64,000 bases of DNA from Betaproteobacteria bacterium UBA5582 (GCA_002425245.1 DILW01000075.1:4376-68375), one strand, 5' to 3'. Shown: positions 29,691 to 39,294, numbered from the stretch's first letter. Made by a program: numbers and translations. Notes: a model not told the origin generated them from the sequence alone.

Positions 29691-30448
29691 TCGAACTCGG
29701 CGTCAACATCGACCACATCGCCACCGTCCGCCAGGCCCGGCGCACTTACGAACCCGATCCCGTCTGGGGTGCCGTCGAGGCGCATCTGGGCGGCGCCGAC
29801 GGCATCACCGTGCATCTGCGCGAGGATCGCCGGCACATCCAGGATGCCGACGTCCGCCGGCTCAAGGAAACGACGCAGATCAAGCTCAACCTGGAAATGG
29901 CGGCGACCGACGAGATGGTCGGCATCGCCTGCGCGACCCGGCCGGAAATGGCCATGCTGGTGCCGGAAGGGCGGCACGAGGTGACCACCGAGGGTGGTCT
30001 CGACATCGTCGGCCAGGAAGCCCGCCTCAAGGACGTGATCGCCCGGCTGCGCGACGCCGGCATTACCACCAGCGTCTTCATCGACGCCGAAATCCCGCAG
30101 ATCGAGGCGGCGGCACGCATTGGTGCCAGCGTCTGCGAGATCCACACCGGCCCCTACGCCCACGCCTTCTACGAAAAAGGCCGCGACGCTGAGGCGCCGG
30201 CGGTGCTGGCCGAACTACAGAAAATCCGCGTCGCCGGTCGCGCCATCCGCCAGCTCGGCATGCGCTTCAACGCCGGCCACGCGCTCAACTACTACAACGT
30301 CCAGCCGGTGGCCCGGCTGGCCGGCATCCGCGAGCTGCACATCGGCCACGCCATCGTCAGCCGCGCTGTGTTCACCGGCCTGCGCGAGGCAGTGCGCGAG
30401 ATGAAGGCGCTGATGGTCGCCGCCGCGGCGAACCAGGAAGCCGAATGA
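29687..30448 (+). CDS. pdxJ: Pyridoxine 5'-phosphate synthase PdxJ
   Basis: PdxJ joins 1-deoxyxylulose 5-phosphate and 3-amino-2-oxopropyl phosphate to form pyridoxine 5'-phosphate. The 253-residue TIM barrel has [45 protein letters not shown] and HTGPYA, all conserved. The start at 29687 overlaps the recO stop. A longer frame from 29195 is an extension inside recO and is rejected. Confidence 0.97.
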   Translation: MIELGVNIDHIATVRQARRTYEPDPVWGAVEAHLGGADGITVHLREDRRHIQDADVRRLKETTQIKLNLEMAATDEMVGIACATRPEMAMLVPEGRHEVTTEGGLDIVGQEARLKDVIARLRDAGITTSVFIDAEIPQIEAAARIGASVCEIHTGPYAHAFYEKGRDAEAPAVLAELQKIRVAGRAIRQLGMRFNAGHALNYYNVQPVARLAGIRELHIGHAIVSRAVFTGLREAVREMKALMVAAAANQEAE

Positions 30449-30822
30449 TCGTCGGCATCGGCACCGACATCGTCGCTGTCGCGCGGCTGCGCGGCATGTG
30501 GGAACGGCACGGCGACAAGGCGCTGGACAAGCTGCTGGCGCCGGATGAACTGGACGACTTCGCGCGTGTCGCCGACAAGGGCCGCTTCCTGGCCAAGCGC
30601 TTCGCCGCCAAGGAGGCCTTTGCCAAGGCTTTCGGCACTGGCGTGCGGCCGCCGGTACTGCTGCCGGCGATTGCCGTCGGTCACGACGAACTGGGCAAGC
30701 CGGTATTCAACTTTTACGGTCAACTGGCGGAAATCGTCGTAAGCCGCCGCCTGACCGCCCACCTCTCGATCAGCGACGAAGCCGAATACGCCGTCGCCTA
30801 CGTTTTGCTGGAGCAAACATGA
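30445..30822 (+). CDS. acpS: Holo-ACP synthase AcpS
   Basis: AcpS transfers 4'-phosphopantetheine from CoA to the serine of ACP (acpP at 17947). The 125-residue protein begins [15 protein letters not shown] (metal-binding Asp8) and has the second signature [20 protein letters not shown] with its conserved Glu. It overlaps pdxJ and nagZ by 4 bp each. Confidence 0.96.
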   Translation: MIVGIGTDIVAVARLRGMWERHGDKALDKLLAPDELDDFARVADKGRFLAKRFAAKEAFAKAFGTGVRPPVLLPAIAVGHDELGKPVFNFYGQLAEIVVSRRLTAHLSISDEAEYAVAYVLLEQT

Positions 30823-31829
30823 GCGCCAAACTGCCCGGTCCGCTGATGATCGACATCGCCGGTACCGAACTCACCGACCTCGACCGTGAACGCCTGTGCC
30901 ATCCGCTGGTCGGCGGCATCATCCTGTTTACCCGCAACTACCGCGACCGCGCCCAACTCACGGCGCTGTGCGACGAAATCCACGCGCTGCGCGAGCCGCG
31001 CCTGCTGATCGCCGTCGATCACGAAGGGGGCAGGGTGCAGCGCTTCCGCGAGGGCTTCACCCGGCTGCCGCCGATGCGCTCCCTCGGTCAGTTGCACGAC
31101 AGCGATCCAGCGGCCGCGCTGGACGCCGCTCGCGCCGCCGGTTTCGTGCTCGCCGCCGAACTGCGCGCCTGCGGCGTCGATTACTCGTTCACGCCGGTGC
31201 TCGACCTCGACTACGGCCCGTCGCGGGTGATCGGCGACCGCGCCTTCCATCGCGATCCGGCGGTCGTCGTTGCACTCGCCGGTGCCCTCGGCGAGGGGCT
31301 GAAAGCGGGGGGTATGGGTACTTGCGGCAAGCATTTCCCCGGCCACGGCTACGTCATTCCCGACTCGCACGTCGAACTGCCGGTCGACGACCGGCCGCTG
31401 GCGGCGATGGCCGACGATCTGCGCCCCTACCGCGAACTGGCGCTCGATGCGGTGATGGCGGCGCACGTGATTTACGAGTGTTTCGATTGCAATACCGCGG
31501 TGTTTTCAAACAAGTGGATCGCTTATTTGCGCGATGAACTGAAATTCGATGGGGTGGTTTTCACCGACGATCTGTCGATGGCCGGTGCCGGTGTCGTCGG
31601 CGACATGCTGGCGCGCGTGCAGACCGCCTGGGCTGCTGGTTGCGACATGCTGCTTGTCTGCAATGCGCCGGACGCCGTTGCCCAGGTATTGGACGGCTGG
31701 CAACCGGAGATCGATGCGCAGCGCGGCGAGCGCGTGGCCCGCCTGTTGCCGGCTGAAACGCGGTGCTATCCGGACCCGCACGTCTATCGCGAAGCGTTGC
31801 AGCGTTGTCTGGCGCTGATGCCGAACTGA
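30819..31829 (+). CDS. nagZ: Beta-N-acetylhexosaminidase NagZ
   Basis: This cytoplasmic family-3 glycosidase removes GlcNAc from recycled muropeptides. In 336 residues it carries GGIILFTRNYRD, DHEGGRVQRFREGFTRLP, the loop KHFPGHG, and the nucleophile aspartate in FTDDLSMAG. The 4-bp overlap with acpS makes it the last gene of the lepA-to-nagZ run. Confidence 0.95.
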   Translation: MSAKLPGPLMIDIAGTELTDLDRERLCHPLVGGIILFTRNYRDRAQLTALCDEIHALREPRLLIAVDHEGGRVQRFREGFTRLPPMRSLGQLHDSDPAAALDAARAAGFVLAAELRACGVDYSFTPVLDLDYGPSRVIGDRAFHRDPAVVVALAGALGEGLKAGGMGTCGKHFPGHGYVIPDSHVELPVDDRPLAAMADDLRPYRELALDAVMAAHVIYECFDCNTAVFSNKWIAYLRDELKFDGVVFTDDLSMAGAGVVGDMLARVQTAWAAGCDMLLVCNAPDAVAQVLDGWQPEIDAQRGERVARLLPAETRCYPDPHVYREALQRCLALMPN

Positions 31830-31850
31830 AACTCCGGGTTCTCGGCCTGC

Positions 31851-32219
31851 TCAGAAGAAATGCGGGCCGAACACCAGCACGCCGACACTCGCCGCGCACA
31901 GCGCCGCCAGCAGCACCGCCCCGGCGGCGATGTCCTTGGCCTTGCCGGCCAGTGGGTGCCAGTCCGGCGATACCAGATCCACCGTGGCCTCGATTGCCGA
32001 ATTGACGGCCTCGGCCACCCAAACCAGGCCGACGGCCAGAATCAGGGCCAACCAATCGGTAAGGGGCAAGCCCAGCCACAGTCCCAGGCCGAGCACGATC
32101 AGCGTGGCCAGCAGGTGGATGCGCGCGTGCGCCTCGCCACGGATCAGGAAAGCCACGCCGCGCCCGGCGTCGCGAAAGGCAAAAAGGCGTTGCTGCCAGA
32201 AACTGCCGGATCGGGCCAT
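31851..32219 (-). CDS. dgkA: Diacylglycerol/undecaprenol kinase (DgkA family)
   Basis: The 122-residue protein has three membrane segments (about 32-50, 56-74 and 95-116) and the catalytic block EAVNSAIEATVDLVSP typical of DgkA. Such enzymes phosphorylate diacylglycerol in gram-negative bacteria or undecaprenol in gram-positives. The start overlaps the PAP2 stop by one base, so the two are co-transcribed. It is convergent with nagZ, 21 bp away, with no visible terminator. Confidence 0.9.
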   Translation of the reverse strand: MARSGSFWQQRLFAFRDAGRGVAFLIRGEAHARIHLLATLIVLGLGLWLGLPLTDWLALILAVGLVWVAEAVNSAIEATVDLVSPDWHPLAGKAKDIAAGAVLLAALCAASVGVLVFGPHFF

Positions 32220-32773
32220 TACCAGCTTGTGTTTACGTGGGCGTACACCGAGTCGCGGCCGAACATCATGCCGAAGCTCACACGCTCGCGGTTATCGGTG
32301 AAGTAATAGCTGGTGGCCATGCCGATGGCCGCGCCGGCCAGCACGTCCCGCCAGTAATGCTCCTTGGCTTTGACCCGGCTGTAACCGGTTGCCGCTGCCG
32401 CCAGGTAGGCCGGCACGCCGTAGCGCCAGCCGCCACGAATCTGCATGTACTGCGCCGCGGCAAAGGCCACTGCCGTATGGCCCGAAGGAAAACTGCGGTC
32501 GTCGCGACCGTTCGGGCGGGTCTTGTTCGTCGTCCGCTTCAGCACCTCGACTGAAAGCAGGGTCAGCGCTTCCGATTTGCTCAACTGCAGCAGGCCGGAA
32601 GCATCGTCATGGGCAACCGAAATCACCGCCGCCGCCAGTGGTACACCGACCGCCAGTACATCGCTCGCCCGGCTGTAGCTGTCTTCCGACGCCAGGCAAT
32701 TACCGCCCAGCGCAACGGTGCCCGCGAGAAGCAGGCTGGGGAAATGAAGAGGGCGGAAGTTGATGAAACGCAT
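32219..32773 (-). CDS. PAP2-family phosphatase
   Basis: The 184-residue protein holds all three PAP2 acid-phosphatase motifs: KRTTNKTRPNG (C1), SFPSGHTAVAF (C2) and SRVKAKEHYWRDVLAG (C3). An N-terminal hydrophobic stretch (about 8-28, ending NCLAS) looks like a signal peptide or anchor. Family members dephosphorylate phosphatidic acid or undecaprenyl diphosphate. Start at 32773 is chosen for the signal-peptide fit; ATGs at 32806 and 32839 are possible. It is coupled to dgkA. Confidence 0.85.
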   Translation of the reverse strand: MRFINFRPLHFPSLLLAGTVALGGNCLASEDSYSRASDVLAVGVPLAAAVISVAHDDASGLLQLSKSEALTLLSVEVLKRTTNKTRPNGRDDRSFPSGHTAVAFAAAQYMQIRGGWRYGVPAYLAAAATGYSRVKAKEHYWRDVLAGAAIGMATSYYFTDNRERVSFGMMFGRDSVYAHVNTSW

Positions 32774-32894
32774 CGCGGTCGAATCCGGAGGTTGGGTGAA
32801 GGGCATTTTACAGGCATGCGCCGAACGCTCGCTTGTCATCCGCAGAAAAAGGCAAACCGTCTAGAATATCGCCGACATATCACCTTGAGCTCCC

Positions 32895-33251
32895 ATGGAA
32901 CACCTCAACCGGGCAGGGCGTTGGGCAACGCTGCTGGCCTTCGTCGCCATTGCCTACCTGGCCGTCCAGCCGAGCAACATCACGCTGGTCGATGACTTCA
33001 ACGACAAGAGCAAGCACATCCTGGCCTTCTTCGTCCTCACCGTCGGCCTGCTGCGCTATTGGCGGCTTTCCTGGGCGAGTACTGCGCTGGCGCTGCTTGC
33101 GTTTGGGGTCGGGATCGAGGTCGTCCAGTCCTTCATCCCCGGTCGTACAGCTACGCCGTGGGATCTGGTGGCTAACTGTCTCGGTTTTGCCCTGGGCTGG
33201 GCATTTTTTGAGGTCCTGGCGCGTGCTGATCGCTACAAGCCAGCGCAATAA
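32895..33251 (+). CDS. VanZ-like membrane protein
   Basis: The 118-residue protein has four short hydrophobic segments and the VanZ-like signature DKSKHILAFFVLTVGLL plus EVVQSFIPGRTATPWDLVANCLG. VanZ relatives are linked to teicoplanin resistance in enterococci, but in gram-negatives the function is unknown. It is divergent from the PAP2 gene and convergent with the FIST kinase. Confidence 0.82.
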   Translation: MEHLNRAGRWATLLAFVAIAYLAVQPSNITLVDDFNDKSKHILAFFVLTVGLLRYWRLSWASTALALLAFGVGIEVVQSFIPGRTATPWDLVANCLGFALGWAFFEVLARADRYKPAQ

Positions 33252-33313
33252 CATCCCCGGGTATCACGTGGTGCCCCGCAGGCCAGCAGAAGGTACAGAG
33301 GGACTGCACCATT

Positions 33314-35668
33314 TCAGGATTTCTCAAACCCCGTCAGTGCCGCCAGGGCGTCGTCGAAATCGAACTGCTTCAATGCCATGACCAGCCTTCGATAGGCCAC
33401 CGGGGAGGCGGTCAGCAAGATCGCCGCATGTTCCTCCAGTTTCGAGCACGCTTCGAAATCGCCGCGGTCGAGTAGGGGGCGCAGTTCTGCCACTGCCCGC
33501 TGCAGGGTCGCGGCATCGGGCGCGGGCAGGGGAGAGGCTTCTGCTGGCACCGCGGAAATGGCCGCCAGCGTGATGGGGGCTGAGGCCTGTGCATCCGCCT
33601 TGGCCAGTTTTACCGAGAACCAGAAGGTGCTCCCCAGCCCCGGTTCGCTGCTGACATCGATAGTGCCGCCCATCAACTCCACCAGGCGCCGGGTCAGGAT
33701 CAACCCCAGGCCGGTGCCGCTGTACTTGCGGGTCGCCGTGCCGTCGCCTTGTTCGAACAAACGGAACAGCCGTTGTCGCTCGTCGGCCGAAATCCCGATG
33801 CCGGTATCCTGAACTGAAAATTTCAGCTGTACCTCGCTCTGGCTATCCGCCGTTTGCCGAACCCGCACATGCACGCTGCCGCGCTCGGTGAATTTCACTG
33901 CATTGCCGGTCAGGTTCAGCAAAACCTGCGACAGGCGAAGCGCATCGCCGAATAGCCGCTGTTGCTTGAGTTCCTCGTCAATTTCGATCGAAAACGCCAG
34001 GCCTTTCTGTCGCGCCTTCTCGTGCGACAGCAGATCGACGTTGCGGATCACCTCGCCAAGCTGGAAAACCGAATGCGCCAGATGCAGCCGTTCGCCCTCG
34101 ATGTTCGCAATATCCAGCAGATTGTTGATCAGTGACAGCAGTTGCTTGCCCGATTGGCTCGCCACCCCGAGGTAGTCAAGCGCCTTGGCGTCGTTGCAGC
34201 GGCGTCGCGCCAGCTCGGTCATGCCCAGTACCCCATTGAGTGGCGTGCGCAGTTCATGACTCAGGTTTGCTACGAAAATGCTCTTCGCCCGGCTGCCGGC
34301 TTCCGCCGCTTCCTTGGCAATCGACAGCGCTGCCGTCCGCTCATCGACCAGCGCCTCCAGGTGGTTGCTGTAACGGGCCAGCCGCCGGTTTGCCTCCTCC
34401 AGTTCGGCGGTCACCGTACCGATGAAGCGCACCAGTGAGGACACCACCCGCGCATGCTGGCGTGCATACGGATCGCGCAGCGCCGATACCACCGGCTGCG
34501 CTGCCACCGCCTTGTCGGCCATGCGCTCGCCGGCTCGAGCCGGCAGCCCCTCGCGCAAGCCCACGGCCAGCAGCGTCGCGTTCAACAAGCCCAGATTTTC
34601 TCCCTGGCCGTAAAACTCGCCGTAGGTATAAAAGCCCGCCGTTGGTGCGGTTCGCTCAAAGGGGAGGGTTTCCTGCTGGGCATCTTCCTGCAGCAGGTAA
34701 CGCCGGCAACCACAGGCAAAAACCAGAATTCCCTGCGGGCAGAAGTCGCGCATCGATTGATGCAGGTCGCGTGCGTTGTTCAGCATCAGCGTCGGATCGC
34801 CGTAACCGATGCGAAAACGGTCGCCCTCGGCAATATCGGCCATGAACAGCAACGACTCCGCCTCGCCTGCGTTGATCGGTACGCGCGCCAGCAAATCGCC
34901 ATTGCGCTCGATCAAAAAAGGAAACTCCGACGCCGTCGGCGCAAAATCCTCGCCCTGGTCGAGTTCGATATAGCGTCGATAAACCTCAAGTGCCGGCAAA
35001 TTGTCGATCGTCAGCACCTGCAAGCCGCGTACCGCGGTAATCGTCATCTCCTTGCTCAGCGCGTGCCAACCGAGCGAAGTCCGCGCCGATACATGCAGGT
35101 CCGCCCCGTCGAACGCCACCGCGATGCAGCCGCGCTCCATCGTCGACTGGCCCAGCAGCACCCACGAAAACTGCATTGCCGCGTAATCGCCCGCACCGCC
35201 GCCAAACACCGGTACCGCCCCGACTGCCTTGCCCAGGCCGCGCAAAAAGGGGTTAACGTCAAGTGATAGCGGTGTCGCCAGCAAGAACACCCCCGCCAGA
35301 TCCGGCGCCGCCGCTCGCAGCTCGCCGCCCAGCCGCGCGCCCAAAGCCAGCTCGTCGCCCGGTGAGCACTGGTCTGCCGCAACATGCAGCCGGGTCTGTG
35401 CAAAGAAAGACAACACCACCAGTGTCGAGCCCGTCATCGTCCGGCCCGCCGCCACTTCGCCCACGGTACTTGCGCCCACCACCAGCACGCCCGGCAAGGC
35501 ATCCTCCAGCGCTGCTGCAATGCGCACCGCCAGCGCCGGATCGTTTGGCATCGAATACACCTGCGCCAGGCACGACGCGCAATCTGCCGCCAGGCCGCGC
35601 ACCTCGTCCGAAGCCAGAAAGGCGCCGAACGACACCTCGTTTCTCACCACATGAACCCGCTGTTCCAT
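33314..35668 (-). CDS. FIST-domain sensor histidine kinase
   Basis: The 784-residue protein has an N-terminal FIST domain (about 20-210) and a FIST_C domain (about 215-370; ends in FACGCRRYLL and GFYTYGEFYG). A coiled coil (about 415-460) leads to HisKA with His471 in FVANLSHELRTPLNG. The ATPase domain carries the N box (NLTGNAVKFT), DTGIGIS and GTGLGL. A 90-residue C-terminal helical tail follows, lacking an HPt histidine. FIST domains are thought to bind small ligands such as amino acids. No membrane segment or signal peptide is seen, so the sensor is cytoplasmic. The start is ATG 35668. It is divergent from its likely partner regulator, with 76 bp between. Confidence 0.9.
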   Translation of the reverse strand: MEQRVHVVRNEVSFGAFLASDEVRGLAADCASCLAQVYSMPNDPALAVRIAAALEDALPGVLVVGASTVGEVAAGRTMTGSTLVVLSFFAQTRLHVAADQCSPGDELALGARLGGELRAAAPDLAGVFLLATPLSLDVNPFLRGLGKAVGAVPVFGGGAGDYAAMQFSWVLLGQSTMERGCIAVAFDGADLHVSARTSLGWHALSKEMTITAVRGLQVLTIDNLPALEVYRRYIELDQGEDFAPTASEFPFLIERNGDLLARVPINAGEAESLLFMADIAEGDRFRIGYGDPTLMLNNARDLHQSMRDFCPQGILVFACGCRRYLLQEDAQQETLPFERTAPTAGFYTYGEFYGQGENLGLLNATLLAVGLREGLPARAGERMADKAVAAQPVVSALRDPYARQHARVVSSLVRFIGTVTAELEEANRRLARYSNHLEALVDERTAALSIAKEAAEAGSRAKSIFVANLSHELRTPLNGVLGMTELARRRCNDAKALDYLGVASQSGKQLLSLINNLLDIANIEGERLHLAHSVFQLGEVIRNVDLLSHEKARQKGLAFSIEIDEELKQQRLFGDALRLSQVLLNLTGNAVKFTERGSVHVRVRQTADSQSEVQLKFSVQDTGIGISADERQRLFRLFEQGDGTATRKYSGTGLGLILTRRLVELMGGTIDVSSEPGLGSTFWFSVKLAKADAQASAPITLAAISAVPAEASPLPAPDAATLQRAVAELRPLLDRGDFEACSKLEEHAAILLTASPVAYRRLVMALKQFDFDDALAALTGFEKS

Positions 35669-35744
35669 GGCCACCAGACCAAAAAAATTGACAGCTCGCA
35701 GCTTAACTGTCGTTTTTTGCCCGTCTGTCGCTAATAATAGCCAC

Positions 35745-36764
35745 ATGCCCAACAAGCACACCTTGCTCTGCCTTGAACCTTCTCTGGCCCGGCAAACGCT
35801 TATCCGCCGCATCGCTGAGGCCCACCAGCTCGGCTTTCTCGGCTGCCGAGAAGAAAGCGAAGCCAACGCGGCGCTCGCCAGCGGCCAGAGTTTTGCCGTG
35901 CTGATCGTCGCCCACCAGATCGAGCAAGGCGACAGCCTGCAAGTTATCGAAACCGCCCGGCTATCGCCACAGCACGCCACGCTACCCATTGCTTTCCTGA
36001 TGGGCGAGCGCAAACCCCGGCTCGCCCAGGCCGCCATGGCTGCCGGCGCGACCGAGATCTTCCTGCGCAGCGAACACCGGGAACTGATGGACTTCGTCGG
36101 CGAATGCTCAAACAGCAGCGAGCAACAACGCTACACCGGCAAAGTCCTCCTTGTGGAAGACTCAGAATCCCACGCCCGCTACCTTGAACACCTCTGTCAG
36201 GCTCTAGGCATGCAGGTCGACATCGCGGCCGATATAAGCACCGCCGAAAAATGCTGCAAGGCCAACGTCTACCAGTTGATCGTCGTTGATGTCGTGCTCA
36301 AAGACAGCAAAACCGGCATCAGCTTCGTCCGCGATATCCGGCAAACCCAGGAAAACCGGCAACCCATCCTGGTCATGTCCAGCTTCGATGACGTCCCGCG
36401 CAAGCTCATGGCCATGAAAAGTGGTGCAGACGACTTCATCAGCAAGCCCTTCACCCCCGAAAAATTTGTCTGGCGCGCCAAAAAAATCATGGAACGCCAC
36501 GCCGACTGCGATGCTGCTGAACCCAATCCGGCGCTAGCCGCGGCCACCGACACGCTCCTTGCCCAACTCTCACCGCGCGAGCACGAAATCCTGCAAAGAA
36601 TCGTCGCCGGTCAGAGCGACCGCAGCATCGCCAGTGAGCTCGGGATCTCGTTCTGGACAGTGCGCAGCCACCTCCAGCACATCTTCAACAAAACCGGCGC
36701 CATCAACCGCCGTGAACTCATGGTCCGTTTCATGCCGGCTTCGAAAAAGGTGGGCCGGGGGTAA
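35745..36764 (+). CDS. Response regulator with two receiver-like domains and LuxR HTH
   Basis: The 339-residue protein has three domains. The first (about 5-115) is a degenerate receiver: the acidic pair and phospho-aspartate are missing (TLLCLEPS, VLIVAHQ). The second (about 133-250) is a complete receiver, with acidic ED139, Asp182 in LIVVDVVL and the lysine in SKPF. A LuxR-type helix-turn-helix follows (about 275-335: LSPREHEILQRIVAGQSDRSIASELGISFWTVRSHLQHIF). Together with the divergent FIST kinase it forms a two-component pair located just upstream of the polysaccharide locus. The target genes are unknown. Confidence 0.88.
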   Translation: MPNKHTLLCLEPSLARQTLIRRIAEAHQLGFLGCREESEANAALASGQSFAVLIVAHQIEQGDSLQVIETARLSPQHATLPIAFLMGERKPRLAQAAMAAGATEIFLRSEHRELMDFVGECSNSSEQQRYTGKVLLVEDSESHARYLEHLCQALGMQVDIAADISTAEKCCKANVYQLIVVDVVLKDSKTGISFVRDIRQTQENRQPILVMSSFDDVPRKLMAMKSGADDFISKPFTPEKFVWRAKKIMERHADCDAAEPNPALAAATDTLLAQLSPREHEILQRIVAGQSDRSIASELGISFWTVRSHLQHIFNKTGAINRRELMVRFMPASKKVGRG

Positions 36765-36861
36765 GCAGGAAAAAAGTTTCGCGGCTGAACGACAAAGCAT
36801 CAATGACGACAGGTAGAATGTTCAAGATTAAACAAAATACCCCGTCAAGCAGTTTCATTTC

Positions 36862-37233
36862 ATGACAAGTCGCCAAGCAAAACTACAAGAAGACACCTAC
36901 TTCCGGGTGATGCGCATCCTGCAGGAAAACCCCGATCTCACCCAGCGTGAACTGGCCGACAAGCTCGGCATCAGCGTCGGTGGCCTGAACTATTGCCTGA
37001 AGGCGCTCATGGACAAGGGCATGGTGAAGATGAAGAACTTCGCCAATTCCAAGAACAAATTTGGTTACGTCTATGTTCTCACGCCCAGTGGCATGGCCGA
37101 GAAGGCCGCCATCACGCAACGTTTCCTCAAGCGCAAGATGGACGAATACGAAGCACTGAAGGCTGAGATCGAAACGCTCAGACTGGAATTCGAAGGCAAG
37201 GAAAAAGTAACAATGCAAGAAGGGGAAATCTGA
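36862..37233 (+). CDS. MarR-type EPS-associated transcriptional regulator
   Basis: The 123-residue protein is a winged helix ([30 protein letters not shown]) followed by a helical C-terminus ([24 protein letters not shown], likely a coiled coil). It fits the MarR-like group repeatedly found in exopolysaccharide loci of beta- and gammaproteobacteria. It lies 2 bp upstream of glmS and at the head of the polysaccharide cluster, so control of that cluster or of glmS is likely but unproven. Confidence 0.82.
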   Translation: MTSRQAKLQEDTYFRVMRILQENPDLTQRELADKLGISVGGLNYCLKALMDKGMVKMKNFANSKNKFGYVYVLTPSGMAEKAAITQRFLKRKMDEYEALKAEIETLRLEFEGKEKVTMQEGEI

Positions 37234-37235
37234 TC

Positions 37236-39059
37236 ATGTGCGGAATCGTTGCTGCCGCAGCAAATAACAACATTGTCCCGGTGCTGATCGAGGGGCTCAA
37301 GAAACTGGAATACCGGGGATACGACTCGGCCGGCGTTGCCGTAATCGGCAACCAGGGGATCGAGCGCATCCGCGCCGTCGGGCGTGTTGCGGAACTGGAA
37401 GCAGCTGCGACCAGCACGCAAGCCCTGACCGGTATCGCCCATACCCGCTGGGCCACCCATGGCGTGCCCAGCGAGCGCAATGCTCACCCGCACATCTCGG
37501 GCAACATTGCCGTGGTTCACAACGGCATCATCGAAAACTACGAAGCCCTGCGCGCCGAATTGATCGAACAGGGCTACGTGTTCACCTCGGATACCGATAC
37601 GGAGAGCATCGCTCACCTGATCGAGTCGATCCAGCGAACCGAGAGCGATCTGTTCAAGGCCGTGCAGAAAGCCTGCCAGCGCCTGATTGGCGCTTACGCA
37701 ATCGCGGTCATCGACCAACGCCAGCCGAACAAGATCATCGTTGCCCGGGAAGGTTCGCCGCTACTGCTGGGAGTGAGCGATGCGGGCAACTATGCCGCTT
37801 CCGACGCCTCCGCCCTGCTGCAGGTGACCCGCAACATGATCTACCTCGAAAACGGCGACGTCGTCGAGATGACCCCCGGCACCATACGCATCGAAGACAT
37901 CGCCGGACAAGCCGTTGAACGGGCTGTCCATGTCTCGGCGCTGTCGGCCGATGCGGTGGAACTCGGCGCCTACAGCCACTACATGCAGAAGGAAATCTTC
38001 GAGCAGCCGGAAGCCCTGGCCAATACCCTGGAAATCATTGGCGGCACCAAGAGCATCCAGCCCGGCATCTTCGGCGCGGAAGCCGCCTCGCTGCTGGCGG
38101 GCGTCGATCATGTGCTGATCCTCGCCTGCGGTACCAGCGCCCACTCCGGCCTGACCGCCCGCTACTGGCTCGAAGCCGTGGCCGGCGTTCCCTGCACCGT
38201 GGAAATCGCCAGCGAATACCGCTACCGCGCCTCTGTAGCCAATCCGCGCCAACTGGTCGTGGCCATTTCCCAATCCGGCGAAACCGCCGACACGCTGGCA
38301 GCGCTGCGCCACGCGAAGTCACTGGGGCAAACCAGAACGCTGGCGATCTGCAACGTACCCGAATCGGCCATCGTCCGTGAATCGGCCCTGCGCTTCATCA
38401 CCCGCGCCGGCCCAGAAATCGGTGTCGCGTCAACCAAGGCATTCACCACGCAACTTGCAGCCCTGTTCCTGCTCACCCTGGTCATTGCCAAGGTAAGGGA
38501 AAGCATCACTGGTCAGCAGGAGCAACGCTTCATCGAGGAACTGAGGCACCTGCCAGTCGCCATCGGCAAGGTCCTGGCGCTGGAAGACAACATCAAGGCC
38601 TGGGCTGATGCGTTTGCCGACAAACACCACGCGCTGTTTCTGGGGCGCGGACGGCACTACCCGATTGCCCTGGAAGGGGCGCTCAAGCTCAAGGAAATCT
38701 CCTACATCCACGCTGAAGCCTACCCCGCCGGCGAACTCAAGCACGGCCCACTGGCGCTGGTCGATGCCAGCATGCCGGTCATCTCCGTAGCACCGAACGA
38801 CGAGCTGCTGGAGAAGCTGAAATCCAACCTGCAGGAAGTCCGGGCAAGAGGCGGCGAACTGTTCGTCTTCGCCGATGCGGACTCCGAAATTCAGGAGAGC
38901 GAAGGCGTACGCATCCTCCGCCTGCCCGAGCACTACGGCTTGCTTTCGCCAATCCTGCACATCGTGCCGCTGCAACTGCTTTCGTACCATGCAGCGCTGG
39001 TGAAGGGAACGGATGTGGATAAGCCGAGGAATTTGGCTAAATCGGTGACAGTGGAGTAA
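37236..39059 (+). CDS. glmS: Glucosamine-6-phosphate synthase GlmS
   Basis: GlmS makes glucosamine-6-phosphate from fructose-6-phosphate and glutamine, the entry to UDP-GlcNAc. The 607-residue protein has the glutaminase nucleophile at Cys2 (MCGIVAAAA), the EYRGYDSAG loop, [13 protein letters not shown], two SIS sugar-isomerase domains ([20 protein letters not shown]) and a C-terminal [13 protein letters not shown]. Placed directly before the sugar-nucleotide genes, it supplies the UDP-GlcNAc pool from which UDP-L-FucNAc is made. No glmS ribozyme is seen upstream; the MarR gene fills that space. Confidence 0.97.
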   Translation: MCGIVAAAANNNIVPVLIEGLKKLEYRGYDSAGVAVIGNQGIERIRAVGRVAELEAAATSTQALTGIAHTRWATHGVPSERNAHPHISGNIAVVHNGIIENYEALRAELIEQGYVFTSDTDTESIAHLIESIQRTESDLFKAVQKACQRLIGAYAIAVIDQRQPNKIIVAREGSPLLLGVSDAGNYAASDASALLQVTRNMIYLENGDVVEMTPGTIRIEDIAGQAVERAVHVSALSADAVELGAYSHYMQKEIFEQPEALANTLEIIGGTKSIQPGIFGAEAASLLAGVDHVLILACGTSAHSGLTARYWLEAVAGVPCTVEIASEYRYRASVANPRQLVVAISQSGETADTLAALRHAKSLGQTRTLAICNVPESAIVRESALRFITRAGPEIGVASTKAFTTQLAALFLLTLVIAKVRESITGQQEQRFIEELRHLPVAIGKVLALEDNIKAWADAFADKHHALFLGRGRHYPIALEGALKLKEISYIHAEAYPAGELKHGPLALVDASMPVISVAPNDELLEKLKSNLQEVRARGGELFVFADADSEIQESEGVRILRLPEHYGLLSPILHIVPLQLLSYHAALVKGTDVDKPRNLAKSVTVE

Positions 39060-39061
39060 GC

Positions 39062-39163
39062 ATGATCCTCGTCACTGGCGGCGCCGGTTTCATCGTCAGT
39101 AATTTCGTTTTTGACTGGTGCGCGCAAAGCGATGAAACGGTAACCGGTCTTGGTTTTCCATAA
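39062..39163 (+). pseudogene. rmlB: Truncated rmlB (dTDP-glucose 4,6-dehydratase) remnant
   Basis: Two bases after the glmS stop an ATG opens a 33-codon frame. It reads MILVTGGAGFIVSNFVFDW followed by CAQSDETV, clearly the N-terminal Rossmann motif of RmlB (usual form MILVTGGAGFIGSNFVLDW). The conserved second glycine is Val. After about residue 27 the similarity stops and the frame closes with TAA. Nothing resembling the rest of RmlB follows. It marks the left edge of the AT-rich island. It is too short to be functional. Confidence 0.85.
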
Positions 39164-39294
39164 ACAGGCGCGCAGTGTCAAGAAATTTATGTGTACGATG
39201 TCAAATAACCCTAAAAAAACAGGTTGGAAAATCGGGTTAATTTACTTATTTTAAGTGAAAATGGCTCATGTTATTTGATAATAGTGGAGTATTA
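39164..39294 (+). promoter_or_regulatory. AT-rich leader of polysaccharide island with candidate promoter
   Basis: Base composition falls sharply at about 39.17 kb. TTGGAA (39224-39229), a 17-nt spacer and TATTTT (39247-39252) form a plausible sigma-70 promoter for the island. GGAG at 39286-39289 then gives a proper ribosome site for the ATG at 39295. Confidence 0.45.

Noticed and set aside
35667..35744. Upstream extension of the response regulator to 35667
   Set aside because: It would run antisense into the start of the FIST kinase and lacks receiver-like sequence; ATG 35745 fits better.
37180..37236. glmS ribozyme upstream of glmS
   Set aside because: The space is filled by the MarR-type gene, which ends 2 bp before glmS; the ribozyme is known from Firmicutes leaders.
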